Source: a bacterium
Lineage (GTDB): Bacteria; AUK180; JAQVHJ01
NCBI GenBank assembly: GCA_028696285.1
Contig: JAQVHJ010000198.1
Coordinates: 1-5,236, forward strand
Direction of reading: 5' to 3'
Length of the DNA: 5,236 nt
Shown: positions 1 through 4,138 of the stretch, piece by piece
Layout: every line of letters starts with the position of its first letter
How positions within the stretch are numbered: the stretch's first letter is position 1
Position numbers and translations under genes: made by a program
The notes under the pieces: generated by a model
The model's input: only the letters and a program-made list of their open reading frames with translations
What the model was told of the DNA's origin: nothing
Database searches by the model: none

Positions 1-378
1 AACCTCCTTCCCAAGGTGGAGATCCTTCCAAAGGCATTTGCGCACGGAGATCTTCATCCCCTGAATGTTATTTGGGGAGAAGAGGATATTATCTCAATCA
101 TTGACTGGGAGTTTATGGGTATTCGCCCGGAAGGCTATGATTTGGCCAACCTAATCGGGTGTCTCGGGTTTGAACATCCGAAATACCTGAACGGGTCATT
201 AATTAAGGAATTAATTTCACAGATAAATATTCAAAAATTATATTCAAGTAAAACAATGGAACTTCTGCCTTTATTTATCCTGTTTTCCAGGATTGCCTGG
301 CTATCAACATGGCTTTACAGCAATGATCACGAAATGACAGAACTTGAGATAGAATATATTACAGGGTTATTAAAATAA
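1..378 (+). CDS. APH/choline-kinase-family phosphotransferase, C-terminal part (5' end outside window)
   Basis: The frame is open from base 1 and ends at TAA 376-378, giving 125 visible residues. A GTG at 16 is probably internal, because the catalytic motif follows only a few residues later and a complete kinase needs an N-terminal ATP-binding lobe upstream. Visible are HGDLHPLN (residues 15-22 of the visible part; Asp17 would be the catalytic base and Asn22 a metal ligand) and IIDWEF (Asp35, the counterpart of the kinase DFG Asp). Next comes GYDLANLIG, the usual helix after the metal site, and then a mostly helical C-terminus. This is the signature of the PF01636 fold, which includes aminoglycoside, choline/ethanolamine, homoserine and methylthioribose kinases. 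WEFMG and the YDLAN helix would suit a choline/ethanolamine or lipopolysaccharide-type small-molecule kinase as well as an antibiotic kinase, so the substrate cannot be assigned. The protein is probably cytosolic. It converges with the minus-strand archaemetzincin gene. Confidence 0.85.
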   Translation, partial: NLLPKVEILPKAFAHGDLHPLNVIWGEEDIISIIDWEFMGIRPEGYDLANLIGCLGFEHPKYLNGSLIKELISQINIQKLYSSKTMELLPLFILFSRIAWLSTWLYSNDHEMTELEIEYITGLLK

Positions 379-380
379 TT

Positions 381-398
381 GGGGACAGTCCTTTCCCC
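381..398 (+). repeat. Left 18-bp terminal inverted repeat
   Basis: This arm is a perfect reverse complement of 554-571. It contains an internal odd palindrome, GGAC-A-GTCC (383-391), and can alternatively fold as GGGGA/TCCCC with an 8-nt loop. Read on the + strand it is followed by an A-rich tract, so it does not look like a terminator for the upstream phosphotransferase gene. Confidence 0.9.
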
Positions 399-540
399 AA
401 AATTAAAATAAAAAAACGACTCTTTTTTAGAGTTGGTCTTGTTTTTGGGCAAAAACCGACGTAATTTTTACTAAAAATTTAATTAAAGGTTAAAATTTAC
501 ATAAAAAAAGGGATGCTTTTTTGTCTTATGGTAAAAAAAT

Positions 541-571
541 GAAAAAAAACAAAGGGGAAAGGACTGTCCCC
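541..571 (-). terminator. Probable intrinsic terminator for the zinc-ribbon/archaemetzincin operon, formed by the element end
   Basis: On the minus strand, 4 bases after the archaemetzincin stop codon, comes a GGGGA...TCCCC stem (5 bp, 8-nt loop; 571 to 554). It is followed at once by TTTGTTTTTTTTC (553 to 541). A short GC-rich stem with a U-rich tail is the layout of a Rho-independent terminator. The stem is short, so efficiency may be modest. The sequence also belongs to the mobile-element repeat, so termination may be a by-product of the insertion. Confidence 0.5.
554..571 (-). repeat. Right 18-bp terminal inverted repeat
   Basis: This arm is a perfect reverse complement of 381-398. The match stops on the inner side and is broken on the outer side only by the extra G at 572 before AATT. 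Read on the minus strand it is followed by a T-rich tract (see the terminator entry). Confidence 0.9.
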
Positions 572-575
572 GAAT

Positions 576-1493
576 TTATAAAGTGTCGAATGACTTTTTA
601 TAGAATTGATATTCTTCTGTAAGGCCGTATTTCTGGCAGAAACCCATTAGTTTTTTATACCTGTCTTTCGGGATAGTTCTTGTCAGCCAGCAGACCTTAG
701 CCATACATTCGGGACAAAGCCATAAAGGTTTCTGGTCTGTTTCATTTATATGATTGCTTCCGCACATGTTGCATTGATATTTAATGCAGTGCTGTATAGA
801 GAACATGTGTCCGATTTCATGCGTCGATGTTTTTAATATCCGGAGAAAAAAGTTATTATTTATTTTTCCATTCTCCTTTGCTTTACCGTAGCCGTTAAAT
901 GTATTTATTGCAACCCTTTCATAAAGAGAAGCCATCCCATGAACAAAGTTCCACCCGTCTTCTCCGGGCCACAGGCCGATCTTTGTTATTGCTGTATAAA
1001 CGGAGGCATCCTTCGGAAGTTCCTTTTTTAAAATCTCATTCATGATATATTCTGTACTTATTTGTAACGTTCCGTCTACAGGTGATTTTCTTCTGTGGGT
1101 TTCAGGAATTTCTTCTAAAGTTATCTCCCTTGCCATTTTAACGGGAAGATTAAAATAAATCTCGATAAATTCCACAGTTTTCAGGATAAGCTCTCTTTCA
1201 TCTTCTGAGATATCCCCTAAAATAGATACATATATAATATTTCGTTTTTTATCCGGAAGGATTGGCTTGCATTTTAAATACTCTTCAAATGTCTGACCCG
1301 GTTCTTCATGTTTTGCAAGCCAGTCTGTTGGTCCGGGTGTTTTTATTTTTTCATGGAGCGGTGTAATCTGTGCCATGTTCAATTGAAGGGTCTCTTTGTA
1401 AGAATGATCAGAAAAAGAACAGGTAGACACGGAAATGAAAAACACCAAGCATAAACATAAAATGAATTTAATCTTAAAACTAAACAGTATCAT
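576..1493 (-). CDS. Archaemetzincin-family zinc metalloprotease with N-terminal signal sequence
   Basis: A 305-residue protein predicted to be a zinc-dependent peptidase. The active site is HEIGHMFSIQHC (225-236): His225, Glu226, His229 and His235 form the metzincin zinc site, with the catalytic base at Glu226. Cys236, Cys241, Met243 (Met-turn), SNH (246-248) and CPEC (260-263) give the extra structural zinc site that defines archaemetzincins. The family stretch WPGEDGWNFVHGMASL lies at 175-190. The usual Gly of HExxHxxGxxH is Ser232. The Met-to-CxxC spacing of 16 residues matches, from memory, the animal AMZ1/AMZ2 form. Residues 1-24 are a charged, strongly hydrophobic leader. Cys25 follows VST, a non-ideal lipobox with Thr at -1, so the protein could be a lipoprotein or simply secreted. 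Prokaryotic archaemetzincins are usually cytosolic, so the leader is notable. ATG at 1493 lies 5 nt after the upstream stop codon and has only a weak GGTG site, which suggests translational coupling. The physiological substrate is unknown. Confidence 0.88.
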   Translation of the reverse strand: MILFSFKIKFILCLCLVFFISVSTCSFSDHSYKETLQLNMAQITPLHEKIKTPGPTDWLAKHEEPGQTFEEYLKCKPILPDKKRNIIYVSILGDISEDERELILKTVEFIEIYFNLPVKMAREITLEEIPETHRRKSPVDGTLQISTEYIMNEILKKELPKDASVYTAITKIGLWPGEDGWNFVHGMASLYERVAINTFNGYGKAKENGKINNNFFLRILKTSTHEIGHMFSIQHCIKYQCNMCGSNHINETDQKPLWLCPECMAKVCWLTRTIPKDRYKKLMGFCQKYGLTEEYQFYKKSFDTL

Positions 1494-1498
1494 TATTT

Positions 1499-2563
1499 TT
1501 AAACACCGATTCCGCGCGCGATCTTATTGAACTGCATGAGAAGTTTTGCGAGTTTCGGATGATGAAACACTGAGATATTAACCAGGGCTGCGATCGCCGC
1601 GGTTGTGTCAAGGATTTCGGAAACAGGCCCTTCCGGACCGGATACGATCTCTTTAATTTTTGAAAATGCAATCTTCTTTATTTCATCAGGGGTTAATTCA
1701 TTCAACTCTTTTTTCAGGTAGGTGATTATTTCTAAAAACTCATTCTCATCCAGCCACGTTCCATGGCATTCTGGACACCAGTCAATTACAATCCCGGAAC
1801 CACCGAAGGTTGTCGAAAGAAGTTTTACCTTTTCACAAACAGGGCAGTCCCGGTTTGAAATGATTGCGTTTGTACTTTTCAAACTGTCTATTTCATTGTC
1901 TAACCACCGGAGCGTTTTCCAGCTCTCAGATTCGAATTTGTCCTTAACCTTTCTCAACTCATTTTTATCAAACCAGATCCCTTTACAATACGGACACCCG
2001 TCTATTTCTGTTCCAAGATAATGATAGGTTTTTAATTTCTCTCCGCAGACAGGGCAAAACCTTGTTGTTTCACTTTTAAATACTGCTCCGGGAATTGGCG
2101 GGGTATCCTTGTCGTCAGGTTCAGCAATACTGCTTTGAAGGCGTATTCTCTTGTACCAGAGAGGAAGATGTGCATTGTTGATAAATTCAGAGAAGCCCTT
2201 TCCCTTTATAGGCATTATTTCTTTTAACTCTCTGTTAATTAAATTCAGTTCTTCGGAGTTTAGCCAGAACCCTCCGCAGGTCCTGCAATGATCCAGAATT
2301 ATATCATTGCTTCCCAGAAAATAAACCTTTTCCAGTTTTGAATATTTACATGACGGGCATTGTTTGTAACTTGACTTTGCTCCTGCAATCTGTTCTTCCG
2401 TGCATTTTTCTATATTCCCGTCAACCTGGTAAGCCATTTTATTAAGCTCGCCTTTAGGCAGCCAGAGACTTCCGCACTTTTCACAGATATTATATTGAAC
2501 CTGGTTATCCCTCGTCTGAATTATTATGGAAGTCATTAACGCCCCGCAATTAAGACATTGCAT
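1499..2563 (-). CDS. Protein with four tandem TFIIB-type zinc ribbons (zf-TFIIB)
   Basis: A 354-residue, probably cytosolic protein containing four copies of a CxxC...CxxC knuckle pair followed by a W-[LF]-x3-E-[LF] tail. The copies are Cys3/6/27/30 with LWLPKGEL, Cys69/72/93/96 with FWLNSEEL, Cys170/173/190/193 with IWFDKNEL, and Cys240/243/263/266 with TWLDENEF. All sixteen cysteines are present, so four zinc ions are expected. Ribbons 2 and 3 are separated by a longer linker (about 107-165). Residues 277-354 form a cysteine-free, mostly helical tail with no clear transmembrane segment. Proteins with one or two such ribbons (PF13453) are common and mostly uncharacterised, and four is at the high end. 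The fold could bind nucleic acid or protein, or store zinc; nothing visible decides. ATG at 2563 is preceded by a strong AGGAGG (2570-2575, 6-nt spacing) and a good promoter. It is the first gene of a pair with the archaemetzincin. Confidence 0.88.
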   Translation of the reverse strand: MQCLNCGALMTSIIIQTRDNQVQYNICEKCGSLWLPKGELNKMAYQVDGNIEKCTEEQIAGAKSSYKQCPSCKYSKLEKVYFLGSNDIILDHCRTCGGFWLNSEELNLINRELKEIMPIKGKGFSEFINNAHLPLWYKRIRLQSSIAEPDDKDTPPIPGAVFKSETTRFCPVCGEKLKTYHYLGTEIDGCPYCKGIWFDKNELRKVKDKFESESWKTLRWLDNEIDSLKSTNAIISNRDCPVCEKVKLLSTTFGGSGIVIDWCPECHGTWLDENEFLEIITYLKKELNELTPDEIKKIAFSKIKEIVSGPEGPVSEILDTTAAIAALVNISVFHHPKLAKLLMQFNKIARGIGV

Positions 2564-2588
2564 TCATCTCCTCCTTGTTTCTAATAAT

Positions 2589-2617
2589 ATTATAACAGAA
2601 AAAGAACAATTTTTCAA
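2589..2617 (-). promoter_or_regulatory. Sigma70-type promoter of the zinc-ribbon/archaemetzincin pair
   Basis: On the minus strand, TTGAAA (2617-2612) and a perfect TATAAT (2594-2589) are separated by 17 bp. Transcription would start near 2582, giving a leader of about 20 nt that carries the AGGAGG ribosome site at 2575-2570. The position just upstream of the gene start and the near-consensus boxes make this one of the best promoters in the window. No obvious operator dyad overlaps it. Confidence 0.7.
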
Positions 2618-2698
2618 ATAGTTTTTCGTTTCAGGAAAATAATGAAGGCAAACAGAAAAATTTTATGAATTATTTTTAACTTGATAGTATGTTTGTAT

Positions 2699-3133
2699 TT
2701 ATGGCGATCTTATTTTTTCTCTTAACCGATCTACTTTATTCGTTACCTTGTCAATTTTATCCTCAACACGCTTAAGTCCGGAATGCAGAAGGTTCACCCC
2801 GCCTGTTATTAAAACAGCAGCAAGGGAGACAGATATACTTAAAAGGATTATCGCAAAAAGAAAATTAAGGCCATTAAACAATTCCTTTGGAAGTTCAAAA
2901 GAAGTATTTTCGATACGGAAAATTAATACTTCCTTTCCTTGGGGAAGAAGTGTAATGAAATTACTCAGAGAATTGGGGTTATCGAAAATCCCGACTATCT
3001 TTAAGAAGACCCACCCGGCAATTATTATCCCGCCAACCAATAAAACAACACCAAATATAACCTTAATATACTTTAAATAGTCACCGTTGCCATCATCAGA
3101 ATAATCATCCCTGTTAATAATATCCTGCTGCAT
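2699..3133 (-). CDS. Small two-helix membrane protein with C-terminal coiled coil, function unknown
   Basis: A 144-residue protein I do not recognise. Residues 1-20 are acidic and polar (DDYSDDGNGD at 9-18). They are followed by a hydrophobic helix at about 23-46 (GVVLLVGGIIIAGWVF core), a 40-residue loop, and a second hydrophobic helix at about 90-116. The tail 117-144 is highly charged, with a strict 3-4 heptad pattern of Leu120, Val123, Ile127, Val130, Val134, Leu137 and Ile141, which is a convincing short coiled coil. The basic tail after helix 2 suggests both termini face the cytoplasm with the loop outside (inference). It could be an oligomerising membrane anchor or scaffold, and no catalytic motif is seen. 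ATG 3133 is supported by GGAGG (3142-3138). It lies 58 bp downstream of the TIM-barrel gene on the same strand and may be cotranscribed with it. Confidence 0.75.
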   Translation of the reverse strand: MQQDIINRDDYSDDGNGDYLKYIKVIFGVVLLVGGIIIAGWVFLKIVGIFDNPNSLSNFITLLPQGKEVLIFRIENTSFELPKELFNGLNFLFAIILLSISVSLAAVLITGGVNLLHSGLKRVEDKIDKVTNKVDRLREKIRSP

Positions 3134-3154
3134 ACTTCCTCCATATTTTGTTAT

Positions 3155-3175
3155 ATTATATTAAACGTACACGTT
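3155..3175 (-). promoter_or_regulatory. Possible weak promoter and operator dyad ahead of the small membrane protein
   Basis: A minus-strand TATAAT (3160-3155) lies just upstream of the ribosome site. No acceptable -35 box is found at 15-19 bp. Where the spacer would be, there is a short dyad AACGT-AC-ACGTT (3164-3175). A regulator-dependent promoter could look like this, but the surrounding sequence is so A/T-rich that chance is a real alternative. Confidence 0.25.
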
Positions 3176-3191
3176 ATAATATTTAATATAT

Positions 3192-3926
3192 TTATTTGCC
3201 ATTAAAGATAGAATGCTTGATGTAAGTTACCTCATGCTGGACATCTTTTATGTTTTTCGTTTTGAATGTTTCTTCTATTACAATTGGAATGGATAAAGGA
3301 TAAATCGGTTCAAGTGACTTTAAAAAGTTGCTCGTTACAACTTGTAATGATTGATGATCACGGCGTTTGTATGTGCCGCTAAGGTGTATCTGTGTAACCC
3401 TGTCCCCGAATTTCTTTACGAGACGCTTGGTCATGTCTCTGGACCAGAGATATGCATGCGCGACATCAATGCAAAGCCCAAAACCCGGGTTCTTCTTCAA
3501 AACATCTCCAAGATTTACCACATTAAAACATTTAACCGGCGGCATGTTCTCAACAGAAATATCCATTTTATAATCTTTTAGGATTGCCGTATTTTGAGGG
3601 AGTTCGGTAGGGTGTATGACGACATTTTTTGAATTGGTTTCTTTATAGATTTTTTCGATACTTTTTAACTGGTCACGGTATTCCTTTTCATTCTGTGAAG
3701 CCCGGAGCATGTTAAATGGTGCGTGTATGGAAACGTACTTCTGTTTGCTAAGCCATTTTCGATTCTCTCGGGAAAGTTCGAATGCCATTAATTCATTCTT
3801 AGAAGCAAACGTAATCTCAATCCCGTCTATATGTTCAAGGTTCCGTGCATACTGTATTAACGGATCCCGGTTCAGGAGCTTTGTCCATTGCCAGATGTTT
3901 CCCAGGGCAAAAGTGATGATTCTCAT
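3192..3926 (-). CDS. AP-endonuclease 2 / xylose-isomerase-like TIM-barrel metalloenzyme
   Basis: A 244-residue protein with the strand-by-strand metal-ligand pattern of the PF01261 TIM-barrel fold: IDGIEITF (Glu37), YVSIHAPF (His68), NVVIHP (His105), DISVENMP (Glu126), GLCIDVAHAY (Asp154, His157), TQIHLSGT (His181), RRDHQSL (Asp190, His191) and IVIEETF (Glu218/219). These residues would hold the di- or trinuclear metal centre seen in endonuclease IV, sugar-phosphate isomerases/epimerases and related phosphodiesterases. No signal peptide is visible, so it is probably cytosolic. It is shorter than E. coli Nfo (about 285 residues), and I see no clear DNA-binding loops. This makes a sugar isomerase/epimerase or a phosphodiesterase (for example of the cobamide-remodelling CbiR type, whose DHxxL-like motif it resembles from memory) as likely as DNA repair. 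No cobalamin genes are nearby. ATG 3926 has AAGGA 9 nt upstream (3940-3936). Confidence 0.82.
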   Translation of the reverse strand: MRIITFALGNIWQWTKLLNRDPLIQYARNLEHIDGIEITFASKNELMAFELSRENRKWLSKQKYVSIHAPFNMLRASQNEKEYRDQLKSIEKIYKETNSKNVVIHPTELPQNTAILKDYKMDISVENMPPVKCFNVVNLGDVLKKNPGFGLCIDVAHAYLWSRDMTKRLVKKFGDRVTQIHLSGTYKRRDHQSLQVVTSNFLKSLEPIYPLSIPIVIEETFKTKNIKDVQHEVTYIKHSIFNGK

Positions 3927-3955
3927 TATTTATAATCCTTTTTTTATTAATGAAT

Positions 3956-3984
3956 TTTATAACATAGTTAAGAGGAAAAGTCAA
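3956..3984 (-). promoter_or_regulatory. Sigma70 promoter with extended -10 for the TIM-barrel gene
   Basis: On the minus strand, TTGACT (3984-3979), a 17-bp spacer and TATAAA (3961-3956) are present, with TG one base upstream of the -10 box (an extended -10). The predicted start near 3949 gives a leader of about 22 nt that contains the AAGGA ribosome site. It may also drive the small membrane-protein gene downstream. Confidence 0.65.
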
Positions 3985-4022
3985 GTTGATAAATCTATTG
4001 AGACTCTGCGCCTAACTAAAAA

Positions 4023-4052
4023 TTGATATTAATTCCAAATATTCATTATATA
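4023..4052 (+). promoter_or_regulatory. Candidate promoter of the subtilisin-like protease
   Basis: TTGATA (4023-4028) and TATATA (4047-4052) are separated by 18 bp, pointing toward the protease. Transcription from about 4059 would give a leader of roughly 80 nt before the preferred TTG start. A second -10-like TATACT (4114-4119) lacks a good -35 box. The region is very A/T-rich, so this call is tentative. It is divergent from the TIM-barrel promoter, with the -35 boxes about 38 bp apart. Confidence 0.4.
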
Positions 4053-4063
4053 TATAAATGAAT
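4041..4063. repeat. 23-bp inverted repeat ATTCATT-N9-AATGAAT over the candidate -10 box
   Basis: Perfect 7-bp arms (4041-4047 and 4057-4063) are centred on 4052, with a TA-alternating centre. It overlaps the proposed -10 box of the protease gene, so it could be an operator for a dimeric repressor. Alternatively it is a chance dyad in A/T-rich DNA. Confidence 0.4.
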
Positions 4064-4138
4064 CTTACGAAATACTCGAAAATGTTCCGCTGGTATGAAA
4101 ATTGCATTTTAAATATACTTAAAAGGCAGGTAATTTTT

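Larger units (their letters stand above)
381..571. mobile_element. 191-bp MITE/REP-like element with 18-bp terminal inverted repeats
   Basis: The segment begins GGGGACAGTCCTTTCCCC (381-398) and ends with its exact reverse complement (554-571). The interior has no coding capacity, is strongly A/T-rich compared with the flanking genes, and contains several small stem-loops: 417-423 with 429-435 (one G-T pair), 441-446 with 451-456, 461-470 with 491-500 (one mismatch) and 504-510 with 516-522. AATT flanks both sides (377-380 and 573-576). This may be a 4-bp target duplication or, because AATT is palindromic and an extra G sits at 572, simply part of the repeat. The element starts 2 bases after one stop codon (378) and ends 4 bases before the other (576), so neither gene is broken. 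No transposase is encoded, so movement in trans is inferred. GGGGACAG-type repeats are, from memory, common around REP-associated Y1 transposases in several bacterial groups, but this copy was not compared with any database. Confidence 0.6.

Noticed and set aside
417..435. Hairpin after the phosphotransferase gene as a + strand terminator
   Set aside because: The stem is 7 bp with one G-T pair and is followed by GTCTTG rather than a continuous T-run. It is better described as internal structure of the element.
1480..1671. Open frame of 63 codons on the minus strand
   Set aside because: It overlaps the end of the zinc-ribbon gene and the start of the archaemetzincin in another frame, and its composition is low-complexity and basic.
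1722..2021. Open frame of 99 codons on the + strand
   Set aside because: It is antisense to the zinc-ribbon gene, whose cysteine motifs and promoter are convincing. It has no recognisable domain and no ribosome site.
2618..2698. Possible terminator after the small membrane-protein gene
   Set aside because: Only a 6-bp A/T stem with a 10-nt loop was found, with no GC-rich stem, so I do not call one.
2748..3080. Open frame of 110 codons on the + strand
   Set aside because: It is the reverse-strand shadow of the small membrane protein, whose helices, coiled coil and ribosome site support the minus strand.
3400..3413. CTGTCCCCGAATTT, an exact 14-bp match to the outer right end of the mobile element (564-577)
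   Set aside because: It lies inside the TIM-barrel gene and encodes KFGDR just before the conserved VTQIHLSG motif. The inverted partner is absent, so it is best explained as coincidence.
3351..4026. Three overlapping + strand open frames
   Set aside because: All are shadows of the TIM-barrel gene or run into its promoter, and none shows a domain or ribosome site.
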